Positions 16,083-23,963 of a DNA stretch of 29,021 bases are shown here, piece by piece. Within the stretch, counting starts at the first letter, position 1. Every line of letters begins with the position of its first letter. The DNA is from an uncultured Coriobacteriaceae bacterium (GTDB lineage: Bacteria > Actinomycetota > Coriobacteriia > Coriobacteriales > Eggerthellaceae): the NCBI GenBank assembly GCA_900539675.1, contig UQDJ01000020.1:1-29021 (forward strand). The letters run 5' to 3'. The notes under the pieces were generated by a model. It saw only the letters and a list, made by a program, of their open reading frames with translations. It ran no database searches and had not been told where the DNA came from. A program made the translations under genes and the position numbers.

Positions 16083-16448
16083 CTACAAACCGATGCGATC
16101 AAAATAGGCGAGCCATTTTTTAAACGACTCATCGCTAATAGCATGTTCCATTTGACATGCTTCCTCTTCGGCAACTTCCTGAGAAAGGCCAATTTCTTTC
16201 GTCAAAAATCGCGTCAGGCTTTCATGGCGCTTTAGTACCGATGCACCATAGTGATACCCATCTTCGGTAAGGGTAATATCACCATAATAGGGCTGCTCAA
16301 GCATACCCGACGCTTTAAGGCTTGTTACCGCCTTTGAAACCGAAGCTTTAGAAACGCCGAGCTTTGCTGCAATATCGACCGAGCGCACAGGCTGAGTGGG
16401 GCTGCCACCCAACATCACGATTGCTTCGAGGTAATCTTCGTGTGACAT
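16083..16448 (-). CDS. Short DtxR/MntR-family metal-dependent transcriptional regulator
   Basis: This 121-residue regulator has the DtxR winged helix (residues 1-65: EDYLEAIVMLGG, SVDIAAKLGVSKASVSKAVTSLKASGML) and the dimerisation/metal domain (RHESLTRFLTKEIGLSQEVAEEEACQMEHAIS). It lacks the SH3-like third domain, as in MntR. Candidate ligands are D5 and E8 (MntR-like), H75, and C98-x-x-E101-H102 (the cysteine is as in DtxR/IdeR). Its metal could therefore be Fe or Mn. The start at 16448 has AAAAGG upstream. It is the only DtxR-type regulator in the window and the natural candidate to bind the palindrome before feoA. It is divergent from thrC, with 114 bp between them. Confidence 0.9.
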   Translation of the reverse strand: MSHEDYLEAIVMLGGSPTQPVRSVDIAAKLGVSKASVSKAVTSLKASGMLEQPYYGDITLTEDGYHYGASVLKRHESLTRFLTKEIGLSQEVAEEEACQMEHAISDESFKKWLAYFDRIGL

Positions 16449-16562
16449 GGAAACCTTTTCCACTGATTTCCCCTTCCCGGTCAATGCCCGACATGTAACA
16501 ATTTTGTAACTGCTGCCAATAGTATACTGATTCAACACGGCAACCTTGAGGAAGACAGGATT
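16449..16562. promoter_or_regulatory. Divergent control region between the DtxR-family gene and thrC
   Basis: The 114-bp region contains a self-complementary AGTATACT (16521-16528) that could be a -10 element in both directions. It also has a direct repeat TGTAAC (16494-16499 and 16505-16510), 11 bp apart, about one helical turn. No good -35 box was found for either gene. The repeat could be a regulator site. Confidence 0.4.
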
Positions 16563-18110
16563 ATGGTTACAAATCGCTACATTGATACCCGCGGACGATG
16601 CACAACACCCGTAACCTTTACCGAAGCGGTAGTAAAAGGTTTAGCGGATGGAGGCGGTCTTTTCGTTCCTGAAGAGTTACCCCACCTGCCGCTTGAAGAC
16701 ATTCTTTCGCTTACTAACGTACCGTATGCCCAGCGTGCTGCCTACCTTTATAAGGCGTTCGGTATAGATTTGCCTGACGATGTAATCGATTCGCTTATGG
16801 CGCAAATCTATGGAGATCGTTTTGATACCAAAGCTATTTGCCCTATCACCTCACTTTCCAATTCAACCCATATCTTGGAACTCTGGCATGGTCCTACGAG
16901 CGCCTTTAAAGATATGGCACTTCAATGTTTACCACGTTTCTTTAGCGCTAGTGCCCAGCATTTACGCGACGCCGGCAAACTGGACAATTCGTTTCTGATT
17001 CTGGTTGCCACATCAGGCGACACCGGTAAAGCTGCCCTAGAAGGTTTCCGCGATCAAGATGGTGTTCGTATTGGTGTCATGTACCCCGATGGTGGCGTTA
17101 GTGACATCCAGTACAAGCAAATGGCTACACAACGCGGCAATAATGTTATGGTGTGGGCCGTGGAAGGCAACTTCGATGATTGTCAAACCGGCGCCAAAAA
17201 CGTATTCAGCGATGAATCCTTTGCAGAACACTTAATGAAGACCCATAAAGTTGCCCTTTCCAGTGCAAACTCTATCAACTGGGGGCGCTTATTGCCTCAG
17301 GTGGTGTATTACGTCTCTAGCTATGCTGAGCTGGTAGCACAGGGAAAACTCGAAGCAGGTCAGCCTTTAGATGTCTGTGTTCCCTGCGGCAATTTCGGCA
17401 ATATTTTAGGTGCCTGGTACGCCAAGCAGATAGGCACCCCTATTGGTACGCTTTTCTGCGCCAGTAATGAAAATCGTGTACTGACCGATTTCATCAACAG
17501 TGGCACCTACGATATCTCTCATCGCGATTTCGTGCTGACCCCCTCTCCTTCCATGGATATTTTGGTCTCATCCAACATGGAACGTCAGCTCTTTGAACTG
17601 ACGGGGCGCAATGCTCAAGCCATTGCAACATGGATGGATGATCTGAAAACTAAAAAATGCTTCACGATCGATGACGCCACACGCGAAAAGCTTCAAGCCA
17701 CCTTTAAGGCGGGTTCGGTTGACAATGAGACCTGCTTAGCAACCATTAAAGAAGTGTTTGAGCAATACAACTACTTGCTTGATCCTCACACGGCAGTTGC
17801 TTATCACGTAGCCGAACAGTTCAAAAGCGAAAACCCTGTGCTGATTGCTTCAACGGCACACTGGGCAAAGTTTGGCATCAACGTATACCGCGCTTTGCAT
17901 GACCTTCATTACCATGACTCTCTGCCGGCTGACATTGCTCGTTTGAGCGGATGTGAATTGAACGAGCTGATTGCCAATGAAACCAATACTCACAACATTC
18001 CTCAAGGACTTGCAGAATTGGATTCACTACCCATTCGCTTCCACGACACGATTGAAGGAACCACACAAGCAATCGAGCAAGCGGTGGATCAGTTTTTGAA
18101 AGCGAACTAA
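16563..18110 (+). CDS. thrC: Threonine synthase
   Basis: ThrC converts O-phosphohomoserine to threonine using pyridoxal phosphate. The 515-residue product matches the long class of the family. It has an N-terminal domain YIDTRGRCTTPVTFTEAVVKGLADGGGLFVPEELP, the PLP lysine K116 in GPTSAFKDMALQ, the phosphate-binding VATSGDTGKAALEGF and a PCGNFGNILGAWYAKQ motif. The C-terminal LDPHTAVAYHVAEQF is also typical. The ATG at 16563 is preceded by GAGGAAGACAGGA. It is monocistronic, ending at a strong hairpin, with no other threonine-pathway gene nearby. Confidence 0.97.
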   Translation: MVTNRYIDTRGRCTTPVTFTEAVVKGLADGGGLFVPEELPHLPLEDILSLTNVPYAQRAAYLYKAFGIDLPDDVIDSLMAQIYGDRFDTKAICPITSLSNSTHILELWHGPTSAFKDMALQCLPRFFSASAQHLRDAGKLDNSFLILVATSGDTGKAALEGFRDQDGVRIGVMYPDGGVSDIQYKQMATQRGNNVMVWAVEGNFDDCQTGAKNVFSDESFAEHLMKTHKVALSSANSINWGRLLPQVVYYVSSYAELVAQGKLEAGQPLDVCVPCGNFGNILGAWYAKQIGTPIGTLFCASNENRVLTDFINSGTYDISHRDFVLTPSPSMDILVSSNMERQLFELTGRNAQAIATWMDDLKTKKCFTIDDATREKLQATFKAGSVDNETCLATIKEVFEQYNYLLDPHTAVAYHVAEQFKSENPVLIASTAHWAKFGINVYRALHDLHYHDSLPADIARLSGCELNELIANETNTHNIPQGLAELDSLPIRFHDTIEGTTQAIEQAVDQFLKAN

Positions 18111-18135
18111 ACCCAGGTTTACATAAGCATTCCCC

Positions 18136-18165
18136 AACGGCGATGAACGGCTGTTCATCGCCGTT
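18136..18165. terminator. Bidirectional hairpin between thrC and the Tad cluster
   Basis: A perfect 13-bp stem (AACGGCGATGAAC at 18136-18148 with 18153-18165) has a 4-base loop, between convergent genes. The T-tract is weak in both directions (GCTATATAA on the plus strand), but stem strength and position support termination of both thrC and the Tad operon. Confidence 0.75.
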
Positions 18166-18190
18166 GCTATATAACTGGCTGACTAGCAAT

Positions 18191-18859
18191 TCAAACTTGT
18201 AAGCTAATAACCAACTTGAGTATCTCTGTGCGCTGCACGTCATCGGTTGAAGTACTATCCTTCGCAACAAGAGGCACTTCTATTCGATTGCCAGCTTGCA
18301 TACCAGTTTGCCAATCGCTATACCGCACATTTGATCTCTGTTTCATAATGCGAGCAGCCCTGCGAGAAAACGTTCGTTTTGGGAGTTGGACAGCACTGCT
18401 ACCAGAAGCAAGCTTAACTTTATTCAACTTAGCTTCCCTCAACCCAGCTTTATCCAACTCAGTTTCGATTAACTCAGCTTTGTTGTCTTGAGCAACCGGC
18501 ATCATGCCGGCATTCTTCCGATCCCCTAGAACACTTTGATCAACTGATTCCCCTTCGGCAAATACATGCAGACACCCATAACATACCGGCATGTCAGCAA
18601 AACAGCGCGCATGACATACAGGGCATTCTTTTGTTTGAGTTTCACAACCAACCGCATCGTCCGCCAGGTTGCGATTCGTACCCCGCTTTGTACTCTGCTT
18701 TGTACTCTGCTGTATACCTTGCTGTGTACTCTGTTTTGAATCAGCCCTTATATCTTCTCTTATACCCTGTCTTGCATTCTGCTCAGCGCATTGCTCCATC
18801 TCACCCGTAGCGTGCTGATCTACTCTTTCATCTGCTAAGACCTGACGAAAATTTCTCAT
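18191..18859 (-). CDS. Unknown zinc-ribbon protein at the end of the Tad cluster
   Basis: This 222-residue protein is not recognised as a known family. A Gln/Ser/Thr-rich N-terminal third contains four-residue repeats (QQGI QQST KQST KRGT, about 48-61). A zinc ribbon follows, C79-x-x-C82 with C93-x-x-C96 (CPVCHARC...CYGC). Next is a pentapeptide-like array AELIE TELDK AGLRE AKLNK VKLAS (about 129-153), a basic stretch, and a C-terminal strand-like RIEVPLVAKD...LKLVISLQV. There is no signal peptide or membrane helix, so it is probably cytosolic. The ATG at 18859 has AAGGGA upstream. It is the last gene of the operon, 25 bp after the DUF192 gene. The role may be regulatory or assembly-linked, but that is inference. 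Confidence 0.75.
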   Translation of the reverse strand: MRNFRQVLADERVDQHATGEMEQCAEQNARQGIREDIRADSKQSTQQGIQQSTKQSTKRGTNRNLADDAVGCETQTKECPVCHARCFADMPVCYGCLHVFAEGESVDQSVLGDRKNAGMMPVAQDNKAELIETELDKAGLREAKLNKVKLASGSSAVQLPKRTFSRRAARIMKQRSNVRYSDWQTGMQAGNRIEVPLVAKDSTSTDDVQRTEILKLVISLQV

Positions 18860-18884
18860 TGTTACGTCCCTTCCTCTGCATTCC

Positions 18885-19202
18885 CTATCCGTGAATTGTC
18901 ATTATCCGTCCCTGTTCAAACCAATCCTGCGTGTTCGATCCCCATCGCTCCAAAACACACGCTGCCCCTCTACACCGCACAATCCTGCCCGGAGGCACCT
19001 GCCGCTTAACGAGCATGACCACGCCGTCGGCGCCGATAAAAGCAATGTCAATAGGCGCTTTCATGCCAAACGTATGAATAGACGCGCAGGGCACAATCAT
19101 CAGCACACAAGAACGACTAAGATCAAGACGTTCTTGCTGCCAACGGCGGGCCAACATCCCACATATTCGTTGCCAAAAACGATGTGCTATTACTACCTTC
19201 AT
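18885..19202 (-). CDS. DUF192 family protein
   Basis: This 105-residue protein has the DUF192 signature: RICGMLAR, the central IHTFGMKAPIDIAFIGADG, and VPPGRIVRCRGAACVLE. The family is widespread and of unknown function, and small DUF192 proteins are recurrently found with Tad or type II secretion-like clusters in actinobacteria. No signal peptide is evident in this copy, unlike many secreted members. Its ATG overlaps the stop of the preceding gene (ATGA), so translation is coupled and it belongs to the Tad operon. Confidence 0.85.
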   Translation of the reverse strand: MKVVIAHRFWQRICGMLARRWQQERLDLSRSCVLMIVPCASIHTFGMKAPIDIAFIGADGVVMLVKRQVPPGRIVRCRGAACVLERWGSNTQDWFEQGRIMTIHG

Positions 19203-19741
19203 GAGTCACCACCGCCGTCGAGCGTTATAACAACTGAAGTGGTCCCATTTATCTCGCTACACCCAACCGATGCCCACCGATACACTCCACAATCTTTTAC
19301 AAACGTTGCAAAGGCATTTTGACCACTATCAATCCATCTCCACTGCTTTGACTGCAGCGTGTCTCGAATTGTGGTTTGTGCAGCATCAAGACCGGTATCC
19401 AAGAAAAAACCGAAGGTCTTTTGATCTGGTGATACCAGCACCTCTTCGGTTTCCTCCATCTTCCCAGTACCGAACAAACCCACTTCTTCGCGATATGATT
19501 GAGGCACCTCGCTCTGCTGTAAATCACCCCAATCCAAACAAGCAGAAACTTCATCCCCATCAGATTTCAAAGAAAAGACCTGCTGTGCGCTGGGAATATC
19601 ACGTAAAGAGTTACCCTCATCAGATACAACCGTATCGCTTGGATTGGCTTTAATGCTTGGAACCAGCGTCAGCATCAATCCGACCACCACCGCTCCAACA
19701 AGCACCCCTTTCATTCGGGGAAAGAGAACTCGCCGCTTCAT
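19199..19741 (-). CDS. Unknown secreted or membrane-anchored Tad-operon protein
   Basis: This 180-residue protein has a basic N-terminus (MKRRVLFPRMKG), a hydrophobic helix at about 13-29 and a likely signal-peptidase or anchor region (PSIKANPSD). The rest is an extracytoplasmic domain of about 150 residues. It has three Cys (ACLDW, KDCGVYRWASVGCSEI) that could form a disulfide, and an acidic central part. No known family is recognised. Overlaps of the ATGA type at both ends (with the TadE-like gene before it and the DUF192 gene after it) tie it to the pilus operon, so a role as a minor pilus-associated or periplasmic factor is inferred. Confidence 0.75.
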   Translation of the reverse strand: MKRRVLFPRMKGVLVGAVVVGLMLTLVPSIKANPSDTVVSDEGNSLRDIPSAQQVFSLKSDGDEVSACLDWGDLQQSEVPQSYREEVGLFGTGKMEETEEVLVSPDQKTFGFFLDTGLDAAQTTIRDTLQSKQWRWIDSGQNAFATFVKDCGVYRWASVGCSEINGTTSVVITLDGGGDS

Positions 19742-20172
19742 AAGACCACTCCCGATTTATACATATCGACCGATAGTTCGGCAGTGTGCGAAAGGGGTGG
19801 AAATGACACCCCAAATGCACCCGTAAGCGGCCCCATACCAAATAACGTCGGCTGAAACTTCAAGGTGCCCGCAAAAGAAACAATCCTGCCATCAGCTCCA
19901 TTCGACGTTACCGAGCACTGAATGTGTTCAGCATTTATTTCGTCCTCTAAAGCAGCACCTATAAGTGAGCACGTATTATCCGTATCCTGTTCATAGGCTG
20001 GCGATGCTGCGTATATACACACCATCTGGCGGAACAGCCGATCAAACGATGCACATTCTGAAAAGAACAGAACAGCATTAACGCAGGCGAGCGCAATAAT
20101 TAACGCTACGGGAAAAGCGATAACAAATTCGACGGTCATTTGCCCAGAACTTGAACGTGGTCCTACTCCCAT
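19738..20172 (-). CDS. tadE: TadE-like pseudopilin
   Basis: This 144-residue protein has the TadE/type IVb prepilin motif G|QMTVEF after a very short leader (residues 1-11), where the bar marks the expected prepilin-peptidase cut and E5 is present. A hydrophobic helix follows (VIAFPVALIIALACVNAVLFF), then a globular outer domain with paired Cys. TadE-type proteins are processed like pilins and take part in pilus assembly rather than forming the main fibre. The gene overlaps the 765-residue TadG-like gene by 10 bp and the next gene by 4 bp. GGGGGTG precedes the ATG. Confidence 0.88.
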   Translation of the reverse strand: MGVGPRSSSGQMTVEFVIAFPVALIIALACVNAVLFFSECASFDRLFRQMVCIYAASPAYEQDTDNTCSLIGAALEDEINAEHIQCSVTSNGADGRIVSFAGTLKFQPTLFGMGPLTGAFGVSFPPLSHTAELSVDMYKSGVVL

Positions 20173-22460
20173 TGCCGCACCCCCGTCCAGCTGCCCGTTA
20201 TTCCACTGAGTGCATCGATACCCTGCTGAAGAGCAGAGCCCACCCCTTCGGTTACCGCAGCAGGAAGGGTAATCGTGATAGGTATTTCCACTGCGCCATC
20301 AAAAAGAACAACGGTGGCAATTTCAAACTCCTGATCGAGCAATTCCACAGTATCTGCAGCCAAAGCACGGAGAGCACCTATGGAGCTGATTGAGCCTGAA
20401 CTCCCCGCTTCTACCACACCTTGTTTTGCGTCGTAAAGATAAGCCGAAAAGGAGGAAGAATCTGCCTGCAGCACATGACTTGAGTTCACCAAAACTGCTT
20501 TTCGCGCTGCTAGATCAGGTGGGTCAAAGCCGAGTTTTCGAACACCTTCTTCAAAGGTATCTGCCGCCCAAGTACCCAAGCCACTCGCACCAGCTAGAGG
20601 AACATTGTTAAGAGCCTGTTTTAGCGTGTTACTAAGAGCATCATGGCCTGTGGTATACGCCCCAAGCAAACCGGACCACACATCCAAGACCACCTGCATT
20701 GCACCCACGCCAACGCCACCAGCATTCTTGACGCCATCTAAAAATGACGTAAGCACAGTTTTACCTTCGTCAGACGACTCACGCACTAACGTGGCACAAG
20801 ACAGCGCAACCCTACTCCCAAGATCTCCAGCACCAGAACCCTGCACAAAAGAAGTTAGAAAATTAGGCTCCGATCCCGAGCCCACAACAAGCGCAATTGC
20901 TCCCCAATGACCAGGTGGAATAACGTCGATTCGCTGCGAGAGTGCCTCTTGCAGTGCTTCACCAATTTGATCGAAGAGATCCGTTGCCGTTGACTTAATC
21001 TCTTGAGTAAGCGGATCTAAGGTAGCGCGTGCTTTTTGATAGTCGGCCGCAGCGCGAGCAACTTCGTTGTAGTGATACTCAAAACCGTTTTCGATATGAG
21101 ACGAAGCGGCGGCAACTTTTCCTAGACTGCTTGGTGCAAACTTGCAATAAGGGCAAATTGCATAGGCTGGGTTATTATCCATATCTTGAATTGCCCCAAG
21201 GCCGGCACTTGTAACACCTCTGCATCCAGGACAACCATTCCATGCATGCAGTACCATTTTCCCTTCGGCATTCTGTGTACGTGGATAACGGACATCGGTA
21301 TACAACGATGTGCCCATCATGTCCGTCGTATTTTGAGGCAAGATAGGAAAGTATGCCTCAAACGAATCGTCCGTTTCGACAACATATCCCTTTCCAATCT
21401 CATCAACTGCATAGGCATAAAACACCGATCTCAATACCGAATTCGATTGTTCTTCTACTGAGCTTCCTTCGGGCGTTTCTTGCTGTAAACGATGTGAATA
21501 ATAGGTTTGAGCGCGTGCAAGAGCAGCTGAAAAATTCCAAGTATCCACCGACGAAAAGAAGGGATTATCCGCGCCGCTCATTCCCGCAAGCGTTGACGCC
21601 CTTTCGTACATGCAATAGGCATCTTTGCTTCCAGAATCATGCTCATAGGCATGCTGTTTGCTAGCATTTGCTTCCTTTGCCGCCTCTTCGGCCTGTTGTG
21701 CCTGATCTAACAAGGTTTCGTGTTCTGATTCTCCAGCCTGTAAAACTGTGTCGCTTTTTTCAAAGGTAAGCGTTGTGGTCTGCTCGGCTTCCCAGGGGCA
21801 CAATACCGCAACCCCCTTAAAGGAAGACCCCTGATCAGAATTTGCACTTAACACCTGCTGAGCTTTCGCAGCCGCTAAAAAGGGCAGCGCCTTTTGAAGC
21901 TTTTCGAGTGATTCTTGAGCTGATTTATAAAACGAATCGCGTGTTTTACTGAGCTTTTTCGCAGCATCCATAAACACCTTTGATGCACCTGCAGCAGGAG
22001 GAACACAAGCACATACAATGCCTATTCCTAAAGAGATAAGCATAGTGAGCGAAAGGGTAAAGAGCACCGCATCACATACCGCAACAACAATATAGAATTC
22101 ACCAACTGTGTTTTCCGCGGCCAGGACTGCTGCATCCGCGACTTCCTGCACCTCTGCTGAAGTCGTATTGATCTCATACACTTGAGCACACGTGAAGATA
22201 AGGGCCAGCGTAATTAAGAGCGCCAGGACCATCCCTACCGTAGAAAACCCTTCATCCGTGCGGGACCAAAACATGCCTCGATCCACTACTCTATCCGCCA
22301 CTCTTACATGGCCCCTCACTCTTACATGGTCCCTAAACAACCGATATACCCGATTGCCCGAAAGCAGCATACGATCACTGCACCAAGTGGCCGATTTAGC
22401 TGAGCGGCTTACCATCGCGTCAATGTGCACACCAAGCAAGGTCTTGCATTCCTGTTTCAT
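20163..22460 (-). CDS. Large TadG-like pilus-assembly protein with a Cys4 motif
   Basis: This 765-residue protein has a 71-residue basic leader containing VRVRGHVRVADRVVDRG. It then has a prepilin-like junction EG|FSTVGMVLALLITLALIF in which position +5 is Gly, not Glu. The helix is followed by EVQEVADAAVLAAENT, the segment typical of TadG/TadE N-termini. A second hydrophobic hairpin lies at about 118-150. The long remainder is mostly helical and extracellular, with C410-x-x-C413 and C436-x-x-C439 (GCPGCRG...ICPYCK) able to bind a metal or form disulfides. It lacks an obvious von Willebrand domain. The ATG at 22460 overlaps the preceding stop (ATGA). The assignment is by position and N-terminal architecture. 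Confidence 0.75.
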   Translation of the reverse strand: MKQECKTLLGVHIDAMVSRSAKSATWCSDRMLLSGNRVYRLFRDHVRVRGHVRVADRVVDRGMFWSRTDEGFSTVGMVLALLITLALIFTCAQVYEINTTSAEVQEVADAAVLAAENTVGEFYIVVAVCDAVLFTLSLTMLISLGIGIVCACVPPAAGASKVFMDAAKKLSKTRDSFYKSAQESLEKLQKALPFLAAAKAQQVLSANSDQGSSFKGVAVLCPWEAEQTTTLTFEKSDTVLQAGESEHETLLDQAQQAEEAAKEANASKQHAYEHDSGSKDAYCMYERASTLAGMSGADNPFFSSVDTWNFSAALARAQTYYSHRLQQETPEGSSVEEQSNSVLRSVFYAYAVDEIGKGYVVETDDSFEAYFPILPQNTTDMMGTSLYTDVRYPRTQNAEGKMVLHAWNGCPGCRGVTSAGLGAIQDMDNNPAYAICPYCKFAPSSLGKVAAASSHIENGFEYHYNEVARAAADYQKARATLDPLTQEIKSTATDLFDQIGEALQEALSQRIDVIPPGHWGAIALVVGSGSEPNFLTSFVQGSGAGDLGSRVALSCATLVRESSDEGKTVLTSFLDGVKNAGGVGVGAMQVVLDVWSGLLGAYTTGHDALSNTLKQALNNVPLAGASGLGTWAADTFEEGVRKLGFDPPDLAARKAVLVNSSHVLQADSSSFSAYLYDAKQGVVEAGSSGSISSIGALRALAADTVELLDQEFEIATVVLFDGAVEIPITITLPAAVTEGVGSALQQGIDALSGITGSWTGVRQWE

Positions 22461-23041
22461 GACATACCACCGCCCCGCATGCCCTCATCGTCGCGATGAA
22501 CCCACCCCTCAGGGTCCACTCCATCCTCTGATTCATATACCCACGCAGCGTATACTGGCCGGCGTACCTCTACCTGCTGATAAAAATGTCCCTGATCATT
22601 CGTAAGACCGAGCGCTTCAGCACCAAAGTCGAAGAGCGGCAACGGCTTTACCTGGTTTTCAATTCGCACCGCGACTTCACTTGTAGTCTCTGATCCTTCT
22701 ATTTCAATGACCCAACTACATCCTGAACTATGAACATGAAAGTTATCCTGCTCAGGAACAGCTCCTAAGTGACGACGAATAGCTGCTTCGACACTTGACG
22801 CAGGCTCTGATGCCTGAGTCGCTATAACGCGACAGGCGTCAGCTGCAGCCCCTTTCATAACCACGTAGTTGTAGAGCAAAATACCCGGCTGAATAAGAAG
22901 CATGAGCAGCAAAAGAATAATAGGTATCAGAAAGGCTCCTTCTACCACTGCCTGTCCACGTGATGCCTGTGCCACGGTCTCTCGAACACAGCACGATCGA
23001 ACTGCAGTATCCCAACAAAGAGCACCACCCATCCTGTCCAT
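22457..23041 (-). CDS. tadE: TadE-like pseudopilin (larger copy)
   Basis: This protein of about 194 residues has the motif RG|QAVVEGAFLIPIILLLLMLLI: prepilin-type cut after Gly, Glu at +5, then a membrane helix. A globular domain of about 130 residues follows. This is the TadE family layout. The ATG at 23041 has a near-perfect AGGAGGT ribosome binding site. A TTG at 23062 would add seven residues but overlaps that site. The gene is followed by the TadG-like gene with an ATGA overlap, and preceded by about 120 bp without a gene. Confidence 0.87.
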   Translation of the reverse strand: MDRMGGALCWDTAVRSCCVRETVAQASRGQAVVEGAFLIPIILLLLMLLIQPGILLYNYVVMKGAAADACRVIATQASEPASSVEAAIRRHLGAVPEQDNFHVHSSGCSWVIEIEGSETTSEVAVRIENQVKPLPLFDFGAEALGLTNDQGHFYQQVEVRRPVYAAWVYESEDGVDPEGWVHRDDEGMRGGGMS

Positions 23042-23164
23042 GTCCTCACACCTCCTATTCAAACCTTGGCTTGATTACGAACCGCAAGTTCACAGTTGCA
23101 CACTGCAAATTGCCCGTTAAAAACCACGAGTTACAAGCTGCAACATCACATACGCAATAAACCC

Positions 23165-23419
23165 CTAAACCAAAAAGACATCGAGCCAGGCACCGCTTGC
23201 CACCTGATCAAGATGATGGGATGCCGACTGCAGGGCATGATTTACCACTGTTCCCACATCAAAGAGACGCCAGAGATACCCCAAAGCAATAACCAGCGCC
23301 AAAAATGCCGCAAACACCACCGCATATTCCACTGTTGATTGCCCGGATTTTATTCGGCATCTGCCTTGTGCACTGCCTTGATGGCTATCGACAAGCAGTG
23401 TTGATTGCCTACATGCCAT
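23165..23419 (-). CDS. Second Flp-like prepilin
   Basis: This small protein of about 84 residues has the type IVb prepilin junction IKSG|QSTVEYAVVFAAFLALVIALGYLW: Gly at -1, Glu at +5, Tyr at +6, then one hydrophobic helix. Mature length would be about 58 residues, close to a Flp pilin. It is more divergent at the C-terminus (HALQSASHHLDQVASGAWLDVFLV). The start at 23419 is chosen to give a 26-residue leader, but the ribosome binding site is weak. An in-frame TTG at 23515 would lengthen the leader, so the start is uncertain. It may be a minor pilin. Confidence 0.75.
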   Translation of the reverse strand: MACRQSTLLVDSHQGSAQGRCRIKSGQSTVEYAVVFAAFLALVIALGYLWRLFDVGTVVNHALQSASHHLDQVASGAWLDVFLV

Positions 23420-23578
23420 TCGATACCTATCTGATGAGCTCTCATCTTGAAGATGATTGTTCCTGGAAAGGTTATTTTTCGAAAAGAAGATCTCACAGAG
23501 CGATATGCTTAACAATTTGCCGCTTAAAGCCCTGCTTTCCGTGCGTCTAAGTTAAACATGCCACAACGCAATCACCGA

Positions 23579-23938
23579 CTACAAACTATTGATGCCCGAG
23601 GAAATGGCTTCCCACAATTCTTCTAGCTTGGGACGAAACACCGTGATGGCCAGGATAGCGATAACTACTAAGACTCCTACAAGAATTGCGTATTCAGTGG
23701 TCCCTTGGCCGGGGGATTTCCTTTGAAGCATCGTTTTGAAGTACGGCCTGCAATTCCAAACCATGCCCACCATACTCGTAGATAGGACGCCCTCATGGCT
23801 CTTCTGCTGACATACTTGCTGTTTGCGCATTCGAAGGTGACCTGCTTGTTGCTGATTTGTTCGTTGCTGACATACCTCTTGCCGGTTTACATCCTGCTGA
23901 TATATTCCTTGCTGATGTGCTCGTTGCTTGTTCTCCAT
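23579..23938 (-). CDS. flp: Flp major pilin with an unusually long Gln-rich leader
   Basis: The C-terminal 50 residues are a classical Flp pilin: KSPG|QGTTEYAILVGVLVVIAILAITVF with Gly77 at -1 and Glu82 at +5, then a short amphipathic tail, giving a mature subunit of 42 residues. From the ATG at 23938 (GAAGG upstream) the leader is 77 residues, made largely of five-residue units ending in QQ (RAHQQ GIYQQ DVNRQ EVCQQ RTNQQ). Flp leaders are normally short. An internal ATG at 23731 would give a conventional eight-residue leader (MLQRKSPG) but has no visible ribosome binding site. The gene follows tadC by 25 bp within the operon. Confidence 0.85.
   Translation of the reverse strand: MENKQRAHQQGIYQQDVNRQEVCQQRTNQQQAGHLRMRKQQVCQQKSHEGVLSTSMVGMVWNCRPYFKTMLQRKSPGQGTTEYAILVGVLVVIAILAITVFRPKLEELWEAISSGINSL
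23795..23935 (-). repeat. 15-bp tandem repeats in the flp leader
   Basis: About eight degenerate 15-bp units (plus-strand type TTGCTGATATATTCC) encode pentapeptides with a QQ end. Phase is kept throughout, so unit gain or loss changes leader length without breaking the pilin frame. Confidence 0.75.
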
Positions 23939-23963
23939 GATTACCTTCACTTCCCTTCATCTC

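Noticed and set aside
18407..18481. Qnr-type pentapeptide-repeat protein
   Set aside because: Only five A/T/V-x-L-x-x units are present, far too few for the beta-helix fold. It is noted only as a local repeat.
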